From: Holophaga sp. | GTDB taxonomy: Bacteria > Acidobacteriota > Holophagae > Holophagales > Holophagaceae | Direction of reading: 5' to 3' | Assembly (NCBI GenBank): GCA_030691225.1 | Contig: JAUYES010000613.1 | Coordinates: 1 to 5,122 of the forward strand | Length of the DNA: 5,122 bases | In this document: positions 1 through 5,122 of the stretch, one piece after another | Numbering within the stretch: the first letter of the stretch is position 1 | Layout of the letters: every line of letters begins with the position of its first letter | Notes under the pieces: model-generated | Databases searched by the model: none | What the model was told of the DNA's origin: nothing | Seen by the model: only the letters and a program-made list of their open reading frames with translations | Position numbers and translations under genes: made by a program

Positions 1-1
1 T

Positions 2-151
2 TACCCTCAAATTCCGATTCTGGCCATTAGCGGGGAGATGCCTGAGAGCTTTCTCCATTTGGCCGGACGCTTGGGTGCCCGAGCCACGATGAGCAAGCCG
101 TTACAGCCCGCGATGCTGGGCGCAACCATTGATCGCCTTCTTGGAATTTAA
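2..151 (+). CDS. Response regulator receiver domain, C-terminal fragment
   Basis: This is the 3' end of a gene that enters from the left edge, 49 codons plus a TAA stop. The fragment reads like the second half of a CheY-type receiver domain. A hydrophobic beta-4 strand ending in a small hydroxyl residue (IPILAISG, fragment residues 4-11) is followed by a helix and the LGAR turn. Next come beta-5 and the near-invariant Lys-Pro pair (SKPL, Lys32), then a closing helix (MLGATIDRLLGI). In this family the Lys contacts the phosphorylated Asp, and the Ser/Thr after beta-4 couples phosphorylation to conformational change. The protein stops right after the last receiver helix, so the domain is C-terminal. 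It could be a single-domain regulator or the receiver end of a hybrid histidine kinase; the missing 5' part would decide. The phospho-acceptor Asp lies outside the window. The gene converges on the OPT transporter gene, with 46 bp between stops. Confidence 0.8.
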   Translation, partial: YPQIPILAISGEMPESFLHLAGRLGARATMSKPLQPAMLGATIDRLLGI

Positions 152-193
152 AAAAATACGGCTCAGGAAAGGAGAACCTTTCCTGAGCCGTAT
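150..193 (-). terminator. Rho-independent terminator of the VOC-OPT unit
   Basis: Bases 156-172 and 177-193 form a perfect 17-bp stem with a 4-nt AGAA loop. Read on the minus strand, the stem starts 4 nt after the OPT transporter stop codon. It is followed by six T residues (plus-strand A150-A155), the standard intrinsic terminator layout. On the plus strand the hairpin begins 4 nt after the response-regulator stop but is followed by GGGTTTACTC rather than a U tract. It may therefore block readthrough from that side without being a classical terminator. The stem-loop fills most of the gap between the two convergent genes. Confidence 0.9.
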
Positions 194-197
194 GGGT

Positions 198-2243
198 TTA
201 CTCGGTGGCTTTGGCGCGTCGACTGTAAATCACCACGTAGGCGCAAAGGGCGACCATGGCAATAATGGCGATCGTTTCGCCAGTTTTACCGACGGCTGCC
301 TCCTCAGACAAAAGTGGGAAGCCACTGGCCCACTTCAATTTGATGAAACTGGCCACAACGCCCATGATCGCGCCCCCGGCCATGAGACCCGAAGCAATGA
401 GCACGCCGCGGTTTTCGCGAGCCTTGCCATCGGCTTCGCTGGTGCCTTGCTTGGGACGATTGACCCAGTGCGAAAGCAGGCCGCCGAGCACGAGAGGTGT
501 ATTGAGTTCGATGGGCAGATACATGCCGAGCGCGAAGCCCAGGGCAGGCAGTTCGACCATGCGGAGCACAAAGGAAAGCACTACGCCAAGACCGAAGCAA
601 TACCAGCGCAGGGGCATGGAGGTTGCACCGAAGATGCCTTCCAGAATGGCCTTCATGGCGCTGGCCTGGGGGGCGGGCAGGGCGTTGGTGCCCATGAGGA
701 AGGCTCCATCCGGGCCCTTCAGGTTGGCCATCACCCACATGGCGATACCCGTGAAGATGGCTGCGACCAGGGTGCCTACGAACTTCCAGGCAATCTGTTT
801 GGCGGGGGTGGCGCCGATCCAGTGACCGATCTTGAGATCGGTGCTGAAGGCGCCGCTGGCGGCCAGCGCGGTGCACACGATGCCGCCCACCATCATGGTG
901 AGGAACATGCCGTAGCCACCGGTGAAGTTGAGCTTGAGCATCACGACACCTGTGATGACCAAGGTCAGCATTGTCATGCCGGAGATCGGGTTGGTACCGA
1001 TGGTGGCGATAGCGCGAGCGGCCACAGGAGCGAAGAAGAAGGCAATGATGAAGACCATCGCCGTGCCCACCAGGGCTGGCATGAGGGCGTTCTTGATACC
1101 CAGACCGAAGGAGAGGAACAGGAGTGTCGAAAGCCCCGCTACCACCAGGCCGATGGTGACCATGCCGCCGGGAATGGTGCGATCGGTGCGCTTGGGCACG
1201 ACGGTGTCGGCCACTTTTTCGCCGCTCATGAGCGCTTTGAGATTGCTGATGATGCTGCGGATCATGTTGGGCATGGAAGCCAGCACGCCCATGACACCGG
1301 CGCCAGCGATGGCGCCCACGCCGATGATGCGCACGTAGGAACTGAAGACGGCTTCGGGGCTCATATCCTTGATCAGGATTCCGCCCGGCGCCAAGACCGT
1401 TGGCACATGCTCGCCGAAGGCGTGGACCAGGGGCACGAGCACGAACATGCTGAAGATGGAGCCAGCCGCGATGACGGCGGTGTACCGCAGGCCGATGATG
1501 TAGCCGATGCCCAGGGTGGCGGCGCTGTTGAGAAAGTTGAAGGCCAGGAATTTGTCGCGCATGGCTTGACCCACCCAGACGCTCTTAAGGGTGATGTTTT
1601 CACCCATGGCGCGGAAGATGCTGACAAGGCCGTCGTAGCCCGCGCCGATGACGGCGGCTACGGCGAGTTCCTTGGCTTGGTTGCCGGCCTTCTCACCGGT
1701 GACCAGAATTTCCGCCGTGGCCGTGGCCTCGGGCCAAGGGAAGATGCCGTGGTTTTCCACCATGAAGTGATGGCGCAGGGGCAGTAGGAACAGGATGCCG
1801 ATGCAGCCGCCGATGAAGCTGACCAGGATCACCTGCCACATGGAAGGTGTGGGCACGCCGCTGCCAGCGGTATTGGCCAGCACATAGAGGGCGGGAATGG
1901 TGAAGGCCGCGCCTGAAACCACATGGCTGCTATTGGCGCCGATGGACTGGATGATGACGTTTTCGAGGATCGTATTCTTGCGGGCGAAGAAGCGGCTGAT
2001 GCCCACGGCCAGGATCGAAATGGGAATGGCCGCTTCGATACCTTGGCCCAGCTTAAGAGCTAGATAGGCTGCTGCCATGGAGAAGATGGCGCAAAAGATT
2101 AGGCCCATGGTTATGCTGCGGGCCGTCACTTCTGGGACACCGTCTTGAGGCACCAGAGGCACGTATTCTTCGCCTGGATTCAGCGGGCGCCGGGCATTAT
2201 CCGGCAGGCCTTTAATGGCCGTGGTTTCAGGGTCGTGGGACAT
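198..2243 (-). CDS. OPT family oligopeptide transporter
   Basis: A 681-residue polytopic membrane protein of the oligopeptide transporter (OPT) superfamily, prokaryotic branch. Known members are proton-coupled importers of small peptides or, in the yellow-stripe-like relatives, metal chelates. A hydrophilic N-terminal tail of about 42 residues precedes roughly 14-16 hydrophobic segments spread over residues 43-675. Family-like stretches are LALKLGQGIEAAIP (61-74), FPWPEATATAEILVTGE (168-184), the GTNPISGMT loop (416-424), DLKIGHWIGATP (469-480), GMYLPIELNTPLVLGGLLSHW (573-593) and a late ENRGVLIASGLMAGGAIMGV segment (610-629). Length matches bacterial OPT proteins and no frameshift or truncation is seen. 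The ATG at 2243 is preceded by TAGGAG at a 5-nt spacing. The gene lies 40 bp after the VOC gene, probably in the same transcript, and ends at a strong terminator. The substrate cannot be read from sequence; peptide is favoured because an aminopeptidase gene lies upstream. Confidence 0.93.
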   Translation of the reverse strand: MSHDPETTAIKGLPDNARRPLNPGEEYVPLVPQDGVPEVTARSITMGLIFCAIFSMAAAYLALKLGQGIEAAIPISILAVGISRFFARKNTILENVIIQSIGANSSHVVSGAAFTIPALYVLANTAGSGVPTPSMWQVILVSFIGGCIGILFLLPLRHHFMVENHGIFPWPEATATAEILVTGEKAGNQAKELAVAAVIGAGYDGLVSIFRAMGENITLKSVWVGQAMRDKFLAFNFLNSAATLGIGYIIGLRYTAVIAAGSIFSMFVLVPLVHAFGEHVPTVLAPGGILIKDMSPEAVFSSYVRIIGVGAIAGAGVMGVLASMPNMIRSIISNLKALMSGEKVADTVVPKRTDRTIPGGMVTIGLVVAGLSTLLFLSFGLGIKNALMPALVGTAMVFIIAFFFAPVAARAIATIGTNPISGMTMLTLVITGVVMLKLNFTGGYGMFLTMMVGGIVCTALAASGAFSTDLKIGHWIGATPAKQIAWKFVGTLVAAIFTGIAMWVMANLKGPDGAFLMGTNALPAPQASAMKAILEGIFGATSMPLRWYCFGLGVVLSFVLRMVELPALGFALGMYLPIELNTPLVLGGLLSHWVNRPKQGTSEADGKARENRGVLIASGLMAGGAIMGVVASFIKLKWASGFPLLSEEAAVGKTGETIAIIAMVALCAYVVIYSRRAKATE

Positions 2244-2248
2244 GGAGG

Positions 2249-2254
2249 CTCCTA
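2249..2254 (-). promoter_or_regulatory. Ribosome binding site of the OPT transporter gene
   Basis: Minus-strand TAGGAG sits 5 nt before the ATG at 2243-2241, a strong Shine-Dalgarno match that fixes the start. It lies inside the 40-bp gap after the VOC stop codon. No convincing promoter fits in that gap, which supports co-transcription of the two genes. Confidence 0.75.
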
Positions 2255-2283
2255 AAAGAATTCAAGGCGAAAAATGAGTTTCC

Positions 2284-2640
2284 TTACCTTGCCATGGGGC
2301 GGGTTTCGTATTCCAGAAATTCCACTGGCAACCCCTGGCTCAGGATGAAAGCGACCCGTACGCCCTCGGAGGGAGAATTGGGCTGGATGATGACGTCCTC
2401 GCCCTCCAGGGCAGCATCCAGGTCATCCACCTCAAAGGCGATATGGGGCACGTTCCGGACGATATCCGGGGCGTTGGAATGGGGCTCGAAACGAAGCCAT
2501 TCAATGCCATAGGGGTTGGTATCAAAGGGCACCAGGTAAATCCCAAGATGGGGAACATGGACCTCGTTGGGACGAGGCTCCGTGGTGGGCATCCCCAGAT
2601 GGTGATATCGAAGACCGGGTTTTGTGTCGTGCTTGGTCAT
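2284..2640 (-). CDS. VOC (glyoxalase/bleomycin-resistance fold) family protein
   Basis: A 118-residue soluble protein with the length and pattern of a single vicinal-oxygen-chelate unit, two beta-alpha-beta-beta-beta modules. Candidate metal ligands at the usual places are His14 in the first strand (RYHHLG), Glu47 or Glu52 in GIEWLRFEP, His66 opening the second module (VPHIAFEVDDLDAAL, 64-78), and Glu107 in the last strand (PVEFLEYE). VOC enzymes include glyoxalase I, epimerases, ring-cleaving dioxygenases and thiol transferases. This compact type has no assigned substrate that I recognise, so no function is claimed. The start was placed at ATG 2640, giving MTKHDTKPG. A GTG 13 codons upstream (2679) is in frame, but that extension lies partly in the intergenic repeat and has no ribosome site. 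The ATG itself has only a weak AGAG about 8 nt upstream, so translation may be modest. It precedes the OPT transporter gene by 40 bp. Confidence 0.82.
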   Translation of the reverse strand: MTKHDTKPGLRYHHLGMPTTEPRPNEVHVPHLGIYLVPFDTNPYGIEWLRFEPHSNAPDIVRNVPHIAFEVDDLDAALEGEDVIIQPNSPSEGVRVAFILSQGLPVEFLEYETRPMAR

Positions 2641-2664
2641 GGTGCGGCTCTGAAAAAGAAGAGG

Positions 2665-2827
2665 TCCACGGATGAACACGGATGGACACGGATAAAAGCA
2701 AAAAGGGAGAAAAGAAAAAATGGTGTTGTGCCGTTGTGTTCAGTCTGGTTTCGCTAAGTCCGAGCGTGAAAAATAGTCTGTATCTTTATGCTTTTTTTAT
2801 CCGTGTCCATCCGTGTTCATCCGTGGA
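2665..2827. repeat. Inverted repeat with 33-nt arms made of 10-nt phrases
   Basis: Bases 2665-2697 and 2795-2827 are perfect inverted copies over 33 nt. The pairing continues imperfectly inward through GCA and AAAG after a 3-nt bulge. The right arm reads as consecutive 10-nt units, ATCCGTGTCC (2799-2808), ATCCGTGTTC (2809-2818) and a partial ATCCGTGG (2819-2826), after a T-rich run. The arms flank a 97-nt centre that is A-rich on its left and contains GTTGTG twice (2725-2730, 2733-2738). The element fills nearly the whole gap between the aminopeptidase stop and the VOC start and encodes no credible protein. Similar 'ATCCGTGTTCATCCGTGG' phrases are, from memory, scattered through intergenic regions of many unrelated bacteria, with no settled function. 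As RNA it would fold into a long stem in the minus-strand transcript. No target-site duplication is visible at its edges, so mobility is not shown. Confidence 0.88.
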
Positions 2828-2835
2828 TTGTCTTT

Positions 2836-4620
2836 TTACTCTACGTACTTCCCAATCACGCCTTCCGCCACGCGCCGGGTGAGGCCGTGGTAGCTGGGAG
2901 CTGTTTTGGCAAAGACTTCACGAGCCAATTCTCTTCCCGCTGAGGTCTTGCCAAGCGCTTGATACAGAGGCCTCACGTATTTCATGCGCCCCACGGTGGA
3001 GAGCACCTGCTGGACGCGTGCGAAGACCGGCGCATAGCCGCTGCCCGCTGCGAGACAGAGCCATTCCACCAAGATTTCGTAATTGCCACGCTCGGTGAGT
3101 TTGAGCCTGCCATCCAGCCAGGCGCAATCCTCGGTGTTGAGTTCGCGTGGCAGTTGCTGGAGGTAAATCAGGAGTTCGCTCATGCCCCATGCCTGGATCT
3201 GATCATCGCTGGGCCGCTGTCCCGTCTTCCAGCCCTGGGCCAGCGCCGTAATAGCTTCGAGGGTGGGTGAAACGAAGCGGGGCGCATCGGCGGGAATGCC
3301 AGGTTCGTTCAGCCAGGCCTTGGCGTTCACGCGCTCCAGCAGGCCAGGGAATTGCTCTTCCACAAAGGCGCAGAACTGTTCGGTGGTGATGCTCTGGAAG
3401 CGGAAGCGCTTCATGTAGGTCTTTAGGAATTCCGCGAAGGCCGTTTCGCCCACGGCGCGCTCCATCGCGACCACCAAACGGGCGCCCTTCTCGTAGGGAA
3501 TGCTGCTGAAGGCATCATCGGGATCGATGCCTTCCAAGTGGGTGCGCAGTTTGGTCAGTTCGGGTTGGTCGACAAAGCGCGCCAGGCTATCGTCTAGGGC
3601 CTTTTGGCCCAGGGCCCAGCCCATGGTCTCCGCGTCTTTTCCGTGCAGCACGCGCAGGATGCGGCGCTCGGCCCAAACGGTGAAGCCCTCGTTCAACCAA
3701 AAATGTTCGGCGGTGGCGTTGGTCACCAGATTACCCGTCCAGCTGTGGGCCAGTTCGTGGGCGACCACGTCGACTAGGCTGCGGTCGCCTGCCAACAACG
3801 TGGGGGTGAGGAAGGTCATGCGGGGGTTTTCCATGCCGCCGTAGGGGAAGGAAGGGGGCAGCACCAGCATGTCGTAGCGATCCCAATCGTAGGGTCCGAA
3901 GAGCCCTTCGGCTTTGCCCACGAAGGCTTCGGTTTCGGCGAATTCCCATGCGGCCTTCTCGATGGTGGCGGGTTCGGCCCATACGCGCACGCGGGGCGAG
4001 ACATCGCGGCCTTCCAGTTCGCCTACGGCGAGGGCCAGCAAATAGCTGGGGATGGGCTGAGGCATCTTGAAGCTGAAGGTGCGCCAGCCGGGGGCGGCCG
4101 GTTCATCACCGTTCGGACCGGCACTCATAACGGCCGTGAGGCCTTCGGGAACCGTGATTTTTGCGTCGTAGCTCACCCGCGCCACGGCGCAATCCTGGCA
4201 AGGCACGAGGGTGCGGGCATGGATGGCCTGGCACTGACTGAAGAGGAAGGGCTGCTTACCACCGGCCGTTTGTTGCGGTTCGAGCCATTGGAGCCCCAGG
4301 GCCTCGGGACTAGTCTCATAGGCGATGGTGATGCCCATGGTGCCCGCTGGTAGGTGCAGACGCAGGCGGCGCCCCAGGATGGGCTCCTCCTCGCCCAGCT
4401 CAAAGGGCAAGGTGGCCGCCGTGGCGGTGATGTAGACCCGGTGGATGTCTAGTCCCTTGGTGTCAAGGTCCAGCGTGCCTTCCACCCCTGTGCCCGGAAA
4501 GACAAGCGTGGCTTCGCCTTGCAATACCTTGCGGTCAAAATCGGTGCGCAACCAAAGACTCCATTTCTGAGTGCGAGGCTGAGCGTCGTCAAAATAGGAA
4601 TGGGGGTCGATGCGGGTCAT
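2836..4620 (-). CDS. M1 family aminopeptidase, leukotriene A4 hydrolase type
   Basis: A 594-residue zinc aminopeptidase that should remove N-terminal residues from peptides in the cytosol; no signal peptide or membrane segment is present. Domain order follows leukotriene A4 hydrolase (LTA4H): an N-terminal beta domain (about 1-200), a thermolysin-like catalytic domain (about 200-450) and a helical C-terminal domain (about 455-594). Visible motifs are SQCQAIH (128-134, Gln129 and Gln131), the exopeptidase motif GGMEN (261-265, Glu264), and the zinc site HELAH (288-292) with a third ligand Glu311 exactly 18 residues later in NEG. PYEKG (375-379) carries the transition-state Tyr376, and RMK (545-547) matches the carboxylate-binding Arg/Lys pair of LTA4H. 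The residue equivalent to human Tyr378 is Phe371. Length is close to the usual 600-610. The ATG at 4620 has GGAGG at a 6-nt spacing. It is first of three same-strand genes ahead of the VOC and OPT genes, which suggests a peptide-processing role. Epoxide hydrolase activity is possible but not indicated. Confidence 0.95.
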   Translation of the reverse strand: MTRIDPHSYFDDAQPRTQKWSLWLRTDFDRKVLQGEATLVFPGTGVEGTLDLDTKGLDIHRVYITATAATLPFELGEEEPILGRRLRLHLPAGTMGITIAYETSPEALGLQWLEPQQTAGGKQPFLFSQCQAIHARTLVPCQDCAVARVSYDAKITVPEGLTAVMSAGPNGDEPAAPGWRTFSFKMPQPIPSYLLALAVGELEGRDVSPRVRVWAEPATIEKAAWEFAETEAFVGKAEGLFGPYDWDRYDMLVLPPSFPYGGMENPRMTFLTPTLLAGDRSLVDVVAHELAHSWTGNLVTNATAEHFWLNEGFTVWAERRILRVLHGKDAETMGWALGQKALDDSLARFVDQPELTKLRTHLEGIDPDDAFSSIPYEKGARLVVAMERAVGETAFAEFLKTYMKRFRFQSITTEQFCAFVEEQFPGLLERVNAKAWLNEPGIPADAPRFVSPTLEAITALAQGWKTGQRPSDDQIQAWGMSELLIYLQQLPRELNTEDCAWLDGRLKLTERGNYEILVEWLCLAAGSGYAPVFARVQQVLSTVGRMKYVRPLYQALGKTSAGRELAREVFAKTAPSYHGLTRRVAEGVIGKYVE

Positions 4621-4626
4621 GGTAAG

Positions 4627-4632
4627 CCTCCA
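4627..4632 (-). promoter_or_regulatory. Ribosome binding site of the aminopeptidase gene
   Basis: Minus-strand TGGAGG lies 6 nt before the ATG at 4620-4618. It is a near-perfect Shine-Dalgarno and supports this start, which also gives a protein lining up with the beginning of the LTA4H N-terminal domain. Confidence 0.8.
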
Positions 4633-4893
4633 GAACGCGGCTCGAAGCTGCGGAAGGGTTCAAGGGAGCTGACAAAGGGCCGTTAAAAAATGGGACTTTG
4701 CCTATTATCCTCAGTGGAGTGCGGGGATGGGGGTCACAACTCCTGATCTCCGTATCTGCCCCAGCGACATTGCCCGATTGTTTGAGAGTTTTCTTGGCGT
4801 CTTGCGGATTATCTGTTTTCCCAAAAACGAGACTGTGGACTGAAAGGCCAAGTCATACCAGCAAAACGCGAAACCCCTGTTCTTGCTTGTCGA

Positions 4894-4949
4894 TTCCCGG
4901 AAATCTGTGAGGAATCCAAAAAATTGGTTCTTCGCAGGTTTCCGGGGAA
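4894..4949 (+). repeat. 56-nt hairpin-forming inverted repeat, AAAA loop
   Basis: Arms 4894-4919 and 4924-4949 pair along their full length around an A4920-A4923 loop. There are 25 pairs with one bulged base in each arm (T4915 and one G in 4944-4947). Three of the pairs are G-T. Written as plus-strand RNA these are G-U wobbles, so the stem is unbroken apart from the bulges; as minus-strand RNA they become A-C mismatches. No T tract follows on either strand, so it is not an intrinsic terminator. It could be a structured plus-strand RNA, a REP-like or MITE-type palindrome, or a relic of a mobile element. Family membership is not recognised. Confidence 0.75.
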
Positions 4950-4998
4950 AACCCATCAGGGTTCGGGTTCAAGGTGTTCTCAAGGGAGGGTCGAATCC
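4950..4998 (+). other. Two weaker stem-loops after the 56-nt hairpin
   Basis: Directly abutting the large hairpin, AACCC (4950-4954) and GGGTT (4959-4963) pair around ATCA. Next, GGGTTC (4965-4970) can pair with GAATCC (4993-4998), including one G-U. Inside it a nested TTCTC/GAGGG stem (4977-4981 with 4986-4990) has an AAGG loop and two wobbles. A direct GGGTTC repeat (4959-4964, 4965-4970) is also present. CCTTTTCC follows, too short for a clear U tract. Stems this short arise by chance; the case rests on their position next to the strong hairpin. Confidence 0.3.
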
Positions 4999-5002
4999 TT
5001 TT

Positions 5003-5032
5003 CCATCGTTGTGTATCGCTGTCCATCGCTGG
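5003..5032 (+). repeat. Three 10-nt tandem phrases, diverged relative of the 2795-2827 arm
   Basis: Bases 5003-5012, 5013-5022 and 5023-5032 read CCATCGTTGT, GTATCGCTGT and CCATCGCTGG: three 10-nt units with a shared ATCG-TG core. Laid over the right arm of the repeat between the aminopeptidase and VOC genes, the segment 5004-5034 matches 20 of 31 bases without gaps and in the same 10-nt register. Most differences fall at the same two positions of each unit (CG or CC steps), and both end in TGG. No inverted partner is seen inside the window; one could lie beyond the right edge. Confidence 0.5.
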
Positions 5033-5122
5033 CTCAACTCTTTTGCGAATTAGGGCTGAGATGCGGGCAGACGAAGCTCAACAACCGCCATTCTACGAAT
5101 CGTCGTAGCTAAAATTGCAGGG

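Larger units (their letters stand above)
4621..5122. other. Intergenic region upstream of the aminopeptidase gene
   Basis: About 500 bp with no gene I can support. Reading frames of 62-81 codons exist on both strands, but none has a recognisable domain, a good ribosome site or natural composition. Base use is visibly more AT-rich between about 4680 and 4930 than in the flanking gene. A possible minus-strand -10 box, GATAAT (4709-4704), would give the aminopeptidase mRNA a leader of roughly 75-80 nt, but no good -35 sits at the normal distance, so the promoter is not called. A weak plus-strand candidate, TTGAGA (4782-4787) with GATTAT (4807-4812), has a 19-nt spacer. The right part holds the hairpins and the phrase repeat listed separately. 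At the extreme right, CTACGA-ATCG-TCGTAG (5093-5108) is a small palindrome. Nine minus-strand codons open to the edge end at a TAG there and could be the tail of another gene, but this is too short to call. Confidence 0.6.

Noticed and set aside
129..1787. A 552-codon plus-strand open frame opposite the OPT transporter gene
   Set aside because: Its translation is a His/Gly/Asp/Ala-rich string with no domain logic, lying entirely antisense to a clear membrane protein gene. It is a stop-free complement frame of GC-rich coding DNA.
2665..2827. CRISPR array or insertion-sequence ends
   Set aside because: The 10-nt units are contiguous with no spacers, there is no transposase, and no flanking target duplication is visible.
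4704..4739. Sigma-70 promoter for the aminopeptidase gene (GATAAT with TTGTGA upstream)
   Set aside because: The spacer between the two boxes is 24 nt, well outside the usual 16-18, and no better -35 exists at the right distance.
4711..4956. An 81-codon minus-strand open frame upstream of the aminopeptidase
   Set aside because: It covers most of the 56-nt hairpin, has no recognisable domain, and its composition is unlike the neighbouring genes.
4984..5004. A tRNA T-arm look-alike (GGGTCGAATCC context)
   Set aside because: The T-loop does not begin with TTC, and no acceptor, D or anticodon arms can be found upstream.
5093..5108. Small palindrome CTACGA-ATCG-TCGTAG
   Set aside because: A 6-bp stem with no following T tract and no second copy is compatible with chance; it lies too near the window edge to interpret.
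4924..5112. A 62-codon plus-strand open frame at the right end
   Set aside because: It runs through half of the hairpin and the whole phrase repeat, so the sequence is explained by repeats rather than by coding.

Overview
The window reads as an ordinary chromosomal stretch of a moderately GC-rich, probably Gram-negative-type bacterium. The G+C impression is by eye, not calculated. No plasmid, phage or insertion-sequence genes are visible. The lineage cannot be fixed from sequence alone. A prokaryotic OPT-family transporter, a leukotriene-A4-hydrolase-type aminopeptidase without signal peptide, and 10-nt 'ATCCGTGTCC' phrase repeats would suit Acidobacteriota (Holophagae-like), Deltaproteobacteria-like groups or Verrucomicrobiota. 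This is a weak inference.

Layout, left to right. The last 49 codons of a plus-strand response-regulator receiver domain (2-151) meet a convergent minus-strand gene across a strong hairpin terminator (150-193). Three minus-strand genes follow; in transcription order, right to left, they are an M1 aminopeptidase of the leukotriene A4 hydrolase type (4620-2836), a small VOC/glyoxalase-fold protein (2640-2284) and a large OPT-family oligopeptide transporter (2243-198). The VOC and OPT genes are 40 bp apart and almost certainly co-transcribed. A 195-bp gap separates the aminopeptidase from the VOC gene. Most of it is one inverted repeat with perfect 33-nt arms built from 10-nt phrases.

The rightmost 500 bp (4621-5122) carries no convincing gene. 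It holds the leader of the aminopeptidase, a 56-nt hairpin with 25 pairs and an AAAA loop (4894-4949), two weaker hairpins directly after it, and a diverged 10-nt tandem phrase repeat (5003-5032). That repeat keeps the register of the repeat between the aminopeptidase and VOC genes.

Functionally the transporter and the cytosolic aminopeptidase fit together as peptide import followed by N-terminal trimming; the VOC protein's substrate is unknown. No clear new biological system is visible. The items most worth a second look are the two related phrase repeats, the hairpin cluster upstream of the aminopeptidase, and the Phe at the position of human LTA4H Tyr378 in an otherwise conserved LTA4H-type active site.
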